From assembly GCA_027315165.1 (NCBI GenBank), contig DAHUYN010000017.1, forward strand, positions 1 to 38,467: DNA of 38,467 bases, written 5' to 3'. The notes under the pieces were generated by a model, which saw nothing but the letters and a program-made list of their open reading frames with translations, made no database searches and was not told where the DNA came from. A program made the translations under genes and the position numbers. This DNA is from Thermoplasmata archaeon. GTDB lineage: Archaea > Thermoplasmatota > Thermoplasmata > Lutacidiplasmatales > UBA184. Positions 1-6,462 of the stretch are shown one piece after another. Each line of letters begins with the position of its first letter. The first letter of the stretch is position 1.

Positions 1-308
1 TCGTAGCGCATGACGTCGGGGATCGCGTCGAAGACCCACACGCGGTCGAGCTCCGGTCCGAGGGCGAGGTGGTTGAACCGCATCTCGTTCGGCGGTTCCT
101 CGAGGGTCACGAGCAGCGCCTCCTCGCCCCGCCGCACTCCTTCGCAGAGATACCGCAGGGCGAGCGTCGTCTTCCCCGTCCCCGACGGCCCGATGATCAG
201 GTACGGCCGGTGGGGCAGGAGCCCGCCGTGGAGCATCTCATCGAGTTCGGGGTTCCCGGTCGGGACCCGGGGGGCCTCGTCGTTCGCCACGGGCTTGGCC
301 AGACTCAT
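1..308 (-). CDS. KaiC/GvpD-like RecA-family ATPase, N-terminal part (cut by window edge)
   Basis: The minus strand from an ATG at 306-308 encodes about 102 residues and runs off the left edge. It starts MSLAKPVANDEAPRV and holds a P-loop GPSGTGKTT near residue 40 and a TLEEPPNEMR segment near residue 70, the positions of Walker A and the catalytic Glu pair of KaiC-like ATPases. The fragment is very similar, residue by residue, to the start of the ATPase at 3508, including DAIPDVMRY at the edge. It is divergent from the isomerase at 780, as its paralogue is from the isomerase at 3365. The role of this family in archaea is mostly unknown; it couples ATP hydrolysis to signalling or assembly. Whether this copy also carries a long tail cannot be seen. 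A weak TATA-like GGATTATG lies on the minus strand near 365-374. Confidence 0.85.
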   Translation of the reverse strand, partial: MSLAKPVANDEAPRVPTGNPELDEMLHGGLLPHRPYLIIGPSGTGKTTLALRYLCEGVRRGEEALLVTLEEPPNEMRFNHLALGPELDRVWVFDAIPDVMRY

Positions 309-779
309 CGAGGGGACTCCCGACCGGACGGGACGATCGTGATGGAGAATGGTTCCCTCCTCCCACATAATCCTTCGGCCGCCGGGTGGGCCGGTGGGCG
401 GGGAGCGGAACGGAGTCCCACGAGGATGGGAGACCGACCTCCCCGCGGTCCCGCCGCCGGGTCGGGGGCAGGGGTTCATCCCCGGCCGGTGCCGGAACGG
501 AGCCCTTCGGGCCCATCCGGGGGGACCCTCCTGAAGCGTCGGACCACGGACGACCTCCATCCGCGGGAGCGGCCGGAGCCGGAGCGTTCGAGGGGGATCG
601 CTAGACGCGCTCTCCGCCGTTCCCTGCCACCGGCCGGTCGGGGTCCCGTGGCTCGACGCGGACGGGGCCGGCCCGTCGGGCCGGAAGGCCGGGGCTCCTG
701 CGTTCGGCGGGGGAGGCGCCGGGACATATGCCGCCGCACCGGCCGAAAGCTCCATCCCCGCGGGCGAGGTGGCCTGGGG
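309..779. other. Divergent intergenic region, no gene seen
   Basis: This 471-base gap separates the ATPase fragment from the isomerase at 780. Open frames here are uninterrupted only because the DNA is GC-rich; none resembles a known protein. It contains AT-richer spots at 365-374 (possible minus-strand promoter) and 724-730 (acatatg, possible plus-strand promoter about 50 nt before the isomerase start), plus GC-rich inverted sequence around 665-705. No tRNA, rRNA or repeat array was recognised. Confidence 0.5.
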
Positions 780-1853
780 ATGCCGCCCGATCCGGACTCG
801 GGGTACCAGCGTCTGACCGAACTCGCTCGGGCCCTGCCCGGGCAATTCCGGAGCGGGTTCCGGGCCGGCCGGTCGGTCCGACCGGTCCCGACGCTTCCCT
901 CCCGGGTCGTGCTCCTCGGTATGGGCGGATCGGCGATTGCGGGGGACCTCGCGTGTGTCCTCACCGATCCGGAAACCAGGGTGGCCCTGAGCGTCGTGCG
1001 GGGACCGGATCTCCCCCGATCGGTCGACCGGACGGTCCTCGCCCTGGCCGCGAGCTACTCCGGGAACACCGAGGAAACCCTCGACGCGTTCGAAGAGGCC
1101 GGTACGCGGGGAGTTCCCCGGATCGCGCTGACCTCCGGTGGCCAGCTGGCCGACCGCGCGCGGCGGGAAGGGGTCCCGGTGATCATGATCCCCGAAGGAG
1201 GGCCCCCCCGGGCGTGGGTGGGTTTCACCCTGGGGGCGGTGCTCGGGATCCTGGACCCTGCATTCCCGCGCAGCAACGGGGCGCGCGTGGACCGGGTTTC
1301 CCGGGAGCTGGAGGGGAAGATCGACGCCTACGCCTCCCGGCGGGGCGCTCCCGAGCGATGGGCCCGCCGGATCGGAACCCGGCGCGTCGTCCTCTATGCC
1401 GAGTCCGCGTACCAGGGCCTCGCCCTCCGGTGGAAATGCCAGGTCGAAGAGAATGCCAAACGGCCCGCCGAGTCGGGTACCTTGCCCGAGATCTTCCACA
1501 ATACCCTTGTGGCCTGGGATGCGGCCGGAGCCTCCGAGGGCCGGTACCGGGCCGTCCTCCAGTTCACCTCGGCAGCGGCCACCACCGCCGAGGAACGCCG
1601 TCTCCGCTACCTGGCGGGTCTCCTCCGGGCCCGGGGCGTGCCCATGGTGACGGTCCGTCTCCCCGCGGAGGAGCGGCTCGCCGCCCTCCTCCACGGGATC
1701 GCGCTCGGCGATTTCTTCACCCTCGCCCTGGCCCGCCGCGCCGGAATCGATCCGCTCCCCATCGATGCCATCGATCGGATGAAAGCGCGGTTGTCCCGCG
1801 GCGCCCGAACCCCTTCCGGCCCCCGACGGGCCCCCACGCCACCGGTCCGATGA
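780..1853 (+). CDS. Bifunctional phosphoglucose/phosphomannose isomerase (SIS family), copy 1
   Basis: A 357-residue SIS-domain protein of the archaeal bifunctional PGI/PMI family, which interconverts fructose-6-phosphate with glucose-6- or mannose-6-phosphate in the cytoplasm. Visible motifs are GMGGSAIAGDL (about 47-57), the phosphosugar loop SYSGNTEETL (92-101), TSGGQL (118-123), then EENAKR...LPEIFHN (223-241) with the Glu and His expected in the active site, and a C-terminal IDRMK with the conserved Lys. The open frame runs back to base 69, but the leader is arginine/proline-rich noise; I chose the ATG at 780 because the alignable protein begins there and GAGGTG lies just upstream. It is a diverged paralogue of the isomerase at 2337-3365. 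Codon use (many CGG, GGG, GAA) looks different from genes to the right. The C-terminal 15-20 residues are Pro/Arg-rich. Confidence 0.88.
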   Translation: MPPDPDSGYQRLTELARALPGQFRSGFRAGRSVRPVPTLPSRVVLLGMGGSAIAGDLACVLTDPETRVALSVVRGPDLPRSVDRTVLALAASYSGNTEETLDAFEEAGTRGVPRIALTSGGQLADRARREGVPVIMIPEGGPPRAWVGFTLGAVLGILDPAFPRSNGARVDRVSRELEGKIDAYASRRGAPERWARRIGTRRVVLYAESAYQGLALRWKCQVEENAKRPAESGTLPEIFHNTLVAWDAAGASEGRYRAVLQFTSAAATTAEERRLRYLAGLLRARGVPMVTVRLPAEERLAALLHGIALGDFFTLALARRAGIDPLPIDAIDRMKARLSRGARTPSGPRRAPTPPVR

Positions 1854-1914
1854 CCCGGTGGAACGGGTAGGGGCGAGGGGCGGCCCCGGCGGCCGACGGA
1901 CGGTGCGGAACGCA

Positions 1915-2214
1915 CTATCCGCCGGAGAACGTCGAGATCACCACCAATCGGGCCGATCGGTGGAGCGGGGTGTCGAGCGGTACGGGGGTCTCGCCGAGAA
2001 GGACGAGGGACCCCTCCGCCGAGCCTCCAAGACGCCGGAGGAGCTCCCGAAGCAGGGTGCCGGGCATCACGTCCACCTCCCGGATCTCCCGGCGGTCGGC
2101 TCGGGTGAACTCGAGCGTTACCCGGAAGGGAACGGAAGCGCTGAGGGGGAGATTTTCCGACGCCGAGGGTGCCCCCTCGGCCTCCTTTGAACTCCCGCGA
2201 TGCATACGCACCAC
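1915..2214 (-). CDS. Ubiquitin-like small archaeal modifier / MoaD-ThiS-type protein
   Basis: The minus-strand frame encodes a beta-grasp protein whose core begins about residue 28 (VPFRVTLEFTRADRREIREV), continues with a helix rich in Leu/Arg, and ends in ARLVVISTFSGG. The terminal Gly-Gly directly before the TAG at 1915-1917 is the hallmark of SAMP, MoaD, ThiS and Urm1 proteins, which are adenylated by an E1-like enzyme and then serve as sulfur carriers or protein modifiers. The core is about 72 residues. The start is a puzzle: no ATG, GTG or TTG in frame lies between the end of tRNA-Ser at 2139 and the core; the only ATGs (2214, 2205) fall inside the tRNA gene. The next in-frame GTG, at 2076, would remove the first beta strands. 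It may use an unusual start, or be a gene whose 5' end was replaced by the tRNA. No E1 gene is in the window. Confidence 0.6.
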   Translation of the reverse strand: MVRMHRGSSKEAEGAPSASENLPLSASVPFRVTLEFTRADRREIREVDVMPGTLLRELLRRLGGSAEGSLVLLGETPVPLDTPLHRSARLVVISTFSGG

Positions 2215-2258
2215 CAGATCTCGAATCTGGCGCCTTGGCCGAGCTAGGCTACCTCAGC
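2139..2258 (-). tRNA. tRNA-Ser(CGA) with a T-loop intron
   Basis: Read on the minus strand: acceptor GCTGAGG (2258-2252), T8 A9, D-arm with GCC/GGC stem, anticodon stem CCAGA/TCTGG around loop TTCGAGA (anticodon CGA), a class II variable arm with GTGC/GCAT pairing, T-stem GGGAG (2196-2192) and TTCAAA (2191-2186). The sequence then departs from a tRNA for 33 bases and resumes at 2152 with T, the T-stem partner CTCCC (2151-2147), acceptor partner CCTCAGC (2146-2140) and discriminator G73 (2139). All stems pair completely after removal of the insert. CCA is not encoded. The class II variable arm, G73 and anticodon all point to serine. A TATA-like AAATAC sits 25-30 nt upstream. Confidence 0.88.
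2153..2185 (-). other. 33-nt intron in tRNA-Ser(CGA), T-loop position 59/60
   Basis: The insert begins GGAGGCCGAGGG, has a hairpin CCGAGGG/CCCTCGG with loop GGCA, and ends CGGCGTCGGAAAA. It lies between A59 and T60 of the T-loop; the exact cut can slide by a base or more because A residues lie on both sides. Its ends closely match those of the insert in tRNA-Ser(GCT) at 22041-22071. The exon triplet TTC (54-56) can pair with GAA near the 3' end of the insert, which could contribute to a relaxed bulge-helix-bulge for the archaeal splicing endonuclease; this folding is inference. Confidence 0.78.
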
Positions 2259-2281
2259 ACCCGCCCCGCCTGAGCGTCGCC

Positions 2282-2289
2282 CGTATTTG
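2282..2289 (-). promoter_or_regulatory. TATA-like box of tRNA-Ser(CGA)
   Basis: The minus strand reads CCAAATACG, an AT-rich patch in GC-rich surroundings, 24-31 nt before the tRNA 5' end at 2258. Spacing fits an archaeal promoter. Confidence 0.4.
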
Positions 2290-2336
2290 GTGGTTGTCCG
2301 CGCAAGAGCCGGACAGGCCCCCCTGCGGGCCTTCGC

Positions 2337-3365
2337 TCAGCCGGTGTCGAGCGAGCGCTTCATCCGGGCGATCGCCTCGACCGGGTACGGGTCGACGCCG
2401 GCCGCCTCGGCGAGGCGAAGGCTCGTGTGGTCTCCGAGGGAGACGCCGAGGAGGAGCGCCTCGATCCGGTCCTCGGCCGCGAGGTGGGCGCGCACGACGG
2501 GAACGCGCCGTCGCTTGAGCAGCCGCTCGAAGTAGGTGACCGCGGGCGCGATCGCCGGGTTCTGGCCGGGCCAGTCGATCAGGACGACCGCCCAGCGCCG
2601 CGTCTCGGCGCGGTCGAGCGCGTCCCAGCCGACGATGGCGTTGTGCAGGAGCTCGGGGAAGAGGTCCCAGTGCGCGAGGCGCTTGGCGTTCTCCTCGATC
2701 TGCGTCTTCCAGCGGCGGGCGAGCGAGGCGATCGAGACGTCGGCGTAGATCTCCGGCGTGCGGTCGCCGATCGCCGCGGCGAGGCGCGCCGGCGTGCCGG
2801 TCGGCCGGGAGAGGGCGGCCTGCTGGTCGGCGACGCGCTCCGCGGCCCGCTTGAGCCGCGCCTCGTTCGACTCGGGAAAGAACGGGTCCAAGAGACCGAA
2901 GAGGCCGCCCAGGAGATAGCCGACGGCGGCCCGCGGGGGAAGGCCGGGCGGCAGCTGGAGGTGCGGGACGCCGTCCCGGTCGGCCCGTCGTGCGAGCTCG
3001 CCGCCGGAGGAGACGACGACGCGCGTGGCGCCGCGGCGGCCCCCCTCGTCGTAGGCGCTGAGGGTCTCCCAGGTGTTGCCGGAGTAGCTCGTGAAGATCG
3101 CGAGGGAGCGCTTGTCGACGCTCCGGGGCAGCATCGGCCCCCGCACGACCTCGAGGGCGAGCTCGAGCTCGGCGTCGGTGACGGCGCGGGCCAGGTCGGC
3201 CGCGATCGCGCTGCCGCCCATCCCGACGACGACGGCGGAGCGGGTGCTCCGAGGGATCGCGGCGCCGATCTCGCGGGCGGAGGCGAACCCGGAGCGAAGG
3301 TGCTCCGGCACCTGAGTGGCGAGGGCGCGCATCCGGGCGAGCCCCTCGGTTCCTGTCGCGGACAT
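2337..3365 (-). CDS. Bifunctional phosphoglucose/phosphomannose isomerase (SIS family), copy 2
   Basis: A 342-residue paralogue of the isomerase at 780. Motifs: VVGMGGSAIAADL (about 47-58), SYSGNTWETL (93-102), SSGGEL, EENAKR...LFPELLHNAIVGWD with the catalytic Glu and His, and AIARMKRSLD at the C-terminus with the conserved Lys. Length is normal for the archaeal family. The ATG at 3363-3365 has an AT-rich patch GGAAAAGA 23-31 nt upstream, fitting a leaderless transcript. It is divergent from the KaiC-like ATPase at 3508, across 142 bases. Gene content and orientation mirror the left-hand pair, but this copy uses the GAG/CTC/GCG-rich codons typical of the rest of the window. Two isomerases side by side may have split the glucose-6-P and mannose-6-P activities; that is inference. 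Confidence 0.88.
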   Translation of the reverse strand: MSATGTEGLARMRALATQVPEHLRSGFASAREIGAAIPRSTRSAVVVGMGGSAIAADLARAVTDAELELALEVVRGPMLPRSVDKRSLAIFTSYSGNTWETLSAYDEGGRRGATRVVVSSGGELARRADRDGVPHLQLPPGLPPRAAVGYLLGGLFGLLDPFFPESNEARLKRAAERVADQQAALSRPTGTPARLAAAIGDRTPEIYADVSIASLARRWKTQIEENAKRLAHWDLFPELLHNAIVGWDALDRAETRRWAVVLIDWPGQNPAIAPAVTYFERLLKRRRVPVVRAHLAAEDRIEALLLGVSLGDHTSLRLAEAAGVDPYPVEAIARMKRSLDTG

Positions 3366-3507
3366 GCTCTCCGGGTGAGCGGAACCTCTCTTTTCCCTTG
3401 CGGGAGTCGCGCAGGAGCGCTCCGCGACAAAAGACTAAGGACCGGACCCCCCATCGTGACGTGGCGGAGGGGCCGTCGGCGCCCGCGCCGCCGCGGAAGG
3501 CGCACGG

Positions 3508-5691
3508 ATGAGCGATGCGGGACCGGGGCCGCCGGTCGGCGACCCGCGCGTCTCCACCGGCTGCGCCCCTCTCGACACGATGCTCCACGGCGGCCTCGTC
3601 GCGCGACGGCCGTACCTCGTCGTCGGACCCTCGGGCACGGGGAAGACGACGCTCGCGCTGCAGTTCCTCTGCGAGGGGGTCCGGCGGGGCGAGAAGGTCC
3701 TGCTCGTCACGTTGGAGGAGCCGCCCAACGAGATGCGCCGCAACCACCGTACCCTCGTCGAGGAGCTCGACCGCGTGCAGGTCTTCGACGCGATCCCCGA
3801 CGTGATGCGCTACGAGCGGGCCCCGTTCAAGGACATCTCCGCGGTCCGCCAGTCGGTGCCGTTCTCCCAGGTCCCGATGGCGATCCGCAAGACCGCCGAG
3901 CTCTCGAGCGTCGAGGTGACGTTCACCGCGCTCGAGCAGATGCTCAAGATGGAGATGGCCCGACAGGGCTACCAGCGCCTCGTGATCGACTCGCTCACCG
4001 CGCTCCAGTACTTCTGCATGAAGGGGTTTGACGAGACGCTCGGAGCCCAGACGTTCCTCCGGTTCCTCTCCGACCTGCGCGTGACGACGCTCCTCACCGT
4101 CGAGGCGCCGCTCGAGGACGTCGAGACCCCGGAGCGGCTCCTCGCCCGCGGAGAGGTCCGCCTGTTCCGCTGGGAGCGAGAGGGGCTCACCGTCCGCGCC
4201 ATCGGCGTCGAGAAGTTCCGCGGGAGCGAGCACGACGTCCGGCTGCACCCGTACCGCATCACCCCGCGCGGCATCGACATCAACCTCTCGGTCACGATCT
4301 CCCGCGACACCCAAGAGGAGATCCACGCGGGCCCGGCGGAGGTGGAGCCGGCCCCCGCCCCTCCGACGGAAGCCTACGCGACCGACCTCGGGTCCCTCGA
4401 GCAGGACTGCCGCGACCTCGTCGGGCTCGGCGCCGACCTCGCGGGGCTCCGTGCCACGGTCCAGGAGGCGCTCGCCGCCTCGGAGCACTCGAGCGCCGAG
4501 GAGATCGGACGGATCGTCGCGCGCGCTCGCGGCCGGGTCTTCGACGCCGTCTCCCGGCTGGCGGTCGGCGCCGAGGGGGAGGCGGTGCCGGAGGCCGTCC
4601 GCCGCCTGCGGACCCGCGCGACCGCCGCACGGGCCGGGATCCCTCCCCACGCGGCCCCGGCTCTCGAGGCGTCGGTCGCCTCGCTCCGCCGGCTCCTCAC
4701 GACGATCGACGACGGTCCCGTGACCGTCGTGGCGACACCGGCCTCGACCGCCCCGGCAGCGCCGCGGCCGGTCGCCCCCACTGTCCTCGCACCCCCGGCC
4801 GCGTCGGGTCCCGCCACGGCCCCCGAGGGTGTCAGCCCCGAGACCGCTCCCGAGGTCGCCGCCGCGCCCGGCCCGACGCCGTCGCCGCCAGCGGCCGAGC
4901 CGCCGACCCCGGTCGCCGTCCCCAGAGAGAGCGTGCCCGAGACGCCCGCGGTCCCGGAGCTGCCTCGATCCGGCCCGGGCCACGAGCCCCCCGGGGCCGG
5001 TCCCGCCCGCGAGCCCGCGCCGCCGACCGCACCGGTGCGCGCCGGGTCGACGCTCGAAGAGCCGGCGCGCCGCGGCGAGACCCCCGAGGCCGAGCCCCGC
5101 GTCGCCGTGAGCCGGAGCCCTCCGGCGGTACGCGCGCCCCGACCCGAGCCGCCCCCGCTCCCGAACGTCGCCGTCCCGCGTCCTCCTCCGACCGCGATGC
5201 CGGCTTCCGGTGCGGCGGCTCCGACGGTGCCCGGTCCCGCCGGCGCCGCCTCCGGGCCCGCCGCGACGCCGGACGGCGAGGCGGCCGGTCCGAGCCCGTC
5301 TGGGGGCGCCGAGACGGCGCCGAAGCGGCGGAGGCGGGCCGCAGCCACGGGTGCGCCTCGCAAGCGGACCCCCCGCAAGCCGGCCGCCGCCGCCCTCGAG
5401 GTCGCGGACGCGTCGCCCGCTCCTCTGGACTCCGGGGCTGCGGCCGCGGCGCCGACCCCCTCGGGGACCTCCGAGGCACTCTCCGCTCCCCCGAAGCGGC
5501 GCGCCGCTCGGAAGAAGGCTCCCTCACCGACCGGCGGGGGCACCGCGACCCCGACCGCGCCGTCCGGCGGGGCCGCCCCTGGCGGGGCGAGCCCCGGTTC
5601 CGACGCGCCGAGCGCCGCGCCGGGCTCGGCGGGGCACGAGGCGCCGCCGGCCGGTACCGATGCAACGTCGACCGCCCGCGAGGAGGGGTAG
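3508..5691 (+). CDS. KaiC/GvpD-like ATPase with long Pro/Ala tail and basic patches
   Basis: 727 residues. Residues 1-262 form a single RecA/KaiC-type ATPase domain: Walker A GPSGTGKTT (40-48), acidic TLEEPP (68-73), Walker B RLVID ending at Asp161, and ARGEVRLFRW near 213-222 as in archaeal KaiC-like proteins. Residues about 285-405 are predicted helical, with regular Ala/Arg/Leu. From about 410 to the end the protein is low-complexity Pro/Ala/Gly/Thr, almost certainly disordered, with two Lys/Arg clusters near 605-632 (PKRRRRAAA, PRKRTPRKPA) and 661-673 (PKRRAARKK), reminiscent of histone H1 or AT-hook tails. Such tails could bind nucleic acid or an acidic surface (inference). The ATG at 3508 follows GGAAGG. 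The next ATPase gene starts 4 nt after the stop, so the two are co-translated. Function of the family here is not known. Confidence 0.85.
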   Translation: MSDAGPGPPVGDPRVSTGCAPLDTMLHGGLVARRPYLVVGPSGTGKTTLALQFLCEGVRRGEKVLLVTLEEPPNEMRRNHRTLVEELDRVQVFDAIPDVMRYERAPFKDISAVRQSVPFSQVPMAIRKTAELSSVEVTFTALEQMLKMEMARQGYQRLVIDSLTALQYFCMKGFDETLGAQTFLRFLSDLRVTTLLTVEAPLEDVETPERLLARGEVRLFRWEREGLTVRAIGVEKFRGSEHDVRLHPYRITPRGIDINLSVTISRDTQEEIHAGPAEVEPAPAPPTEAYATDLGSLEQDCRDLVGLGADLAGLRATVQEALAASEHSSAEEIGRIVARARGRVFDAVSRLAVGAEGEAVPEAVRRLRTRATAARAGIPPHAAPALEASVASLRRLLTTIDDGPVTVVATPASTAPAAPRPVAPTVLAPPAASGPATAPEGVSPETAPEVAAAPGPTPSPPAAEPPTPVAVPRESVPETPAVPELPRSGPGHEPPGAGPAREPAPPTAPVRAGSTLEEPARRGETPEAEPRVAVSRSPPAVRAPRPEPPPLPNVAVPRPPPTAMPASGAAAPTVPGPAGAASGPAATPDGEAAGPSPSGGAETAPKRRRRAAATGAPRKRTPRKPAAAALEVADASPAPLDSGAAAAAPTPSGTSEALSAPPKRRAARKKAPSPTGGGTATPTAPSGGAAPGGASPGSDAPSAAPGSAGHEAPPAGTDATSTAREEG

Positions 5692-5694
5692 GCG

Positions 5695-6462
5695 GTGCTC
5701 GAGCCGACCTCTCGCATCTCCGTCGGCGTCCCGGGTCTCGACCGGATGCTCGGCGGAGGCCTTCTGCCGGGACGGCCGTACCTCGTCACGGGCGGCGTCG
5801 GGAGCGGCAAGACGCTGTTGGCGCTGAGCTTCCTCCTCGAGGGGATCCGGCGGGGCGAGCAGGTCCTCCTCGTCGCCGTCGACGAACCGCCGACGGAGAT
5901 CATGGAGAACGTCCGGGCGTTCGGCTGGGACCTCTCGGCCGTGCGGACGCTCGACGCGAACCCGGGCGTGAAGGCGATCCGTCGTCTCGCCGACGTGCAG
6001 GAGATCAAGGCGCTCGGGGAGGTCCGCACGATGAAGGACCTCACCTCGGAGACGCGCCGCTCGCCGGACTCGGAGGACATCTCGATCCAGTCGATCCATC
6101 TCAAGCTGCGGCAGCAGATGGTCGGCCACCCGGTGACGCGCGTCGTCGTCGACTCGATCACCTCGATCCGACGGTTCGCCGTGAAGGCGTCGACGGACCC
6201 TCAGGCCGAGCGGACCGAGATCCAGTCGCTCCTTCGGTTCCTGAGCGAGGCCGAGGCGACGACGCTCATCACCGCGACGCCCGGCCATCCCGGCGTCCTC
6301 ACGCCCGAGGAGGTCCTCACGCGCGGCGAGATCCTCCTCACGCGCAAATGGGTCGCCGACCGGTCGGTGCGCCAGGTGAAGATCGTACGGATGCGGGGCA
6401 GCGCTCACGACCCGGAGCGCCGACCGTTCGTGATCACGCCGAAGGGGTTCGTCATCGCCTAG
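5695..6462 (+). CDS. KaiC/GvpD-like ATPase, short form
   Basis: 255 residues: a single KaiC-type ATPase domain without a tail. Walker A GGVGSGKT is at 33-40, the acidic VDEPPTE at 62-68, and Walker B RVVVDS has its Asp at 153; TRGEILLTRKW near 220 matches the family. It begins with GTG at 5695, with GAGGAGGGG at 5680-5687 just before it inside the end of the previous gene. Together the two genes look like partners, perhaps forming a mixed ring as KaiC-family ATPases are hexameric (inference). The first helix region and the RMRGSAHDPERRPFVITPKG end are typical of archaeal RecA-superfamily proteins linked to signal transduction. The 3' end overlaps the convergent glycosyltransferase by 11 nt. 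Confidence 0.85.
   Translation: MLEPTSRISVGVPGLDRMLGGGLLPGRPYLVTGGVGSGKTLLALSFLLEGIRRGEQVLLVAVDEPPTEIMENVRAFGWDLSAVRTLDANPGVKAIRRLADVQEIKALGEVRTMKDLTSETRRSPDSEDISIQSIHLKLRQQMVGHPVTRVVVDSITSIRRFAVKASTDPQAERTEIQSLLRFLSEAEATTLITATPGHPGVLTPEEVLTRGEILLTRKWVADRSVRQVKIVRMRGSAHDPERRPFVITPKGFVIA

Noticed and set aside
69-779. N-terminal extension of isomerase copy 1
   Set aside because: The translated leader is Pro/Arg/Gly noise and overlaps the divergent ATPase gene; homology starts at the ATG at 780.
2139-2258. Truncated tRNA pseudogene or assembly break in the T-loop
   Set aside because: The missing T-stem and acceptor halves are found 33 bases on and pair completely, and the same pattern occurs in the second tRNA-Ser; an intron explains both.
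2254-4983. 909-codon minus-strand open frame
   Set aside because: Arg/Gly/Glu-rich translation without motifs, antisense to or out of frame with the isomerase and KaiC genes; product of GC-rich codon bias.
4700-5690. CRISPR-like or tandem DNA repeat in the Pro/Ala-rich region of the KaiC gene
   Set aside because: The region is low complexity at the protein level with no regularly spaced identical DNA units; no CRISPR array was seen anywhere.
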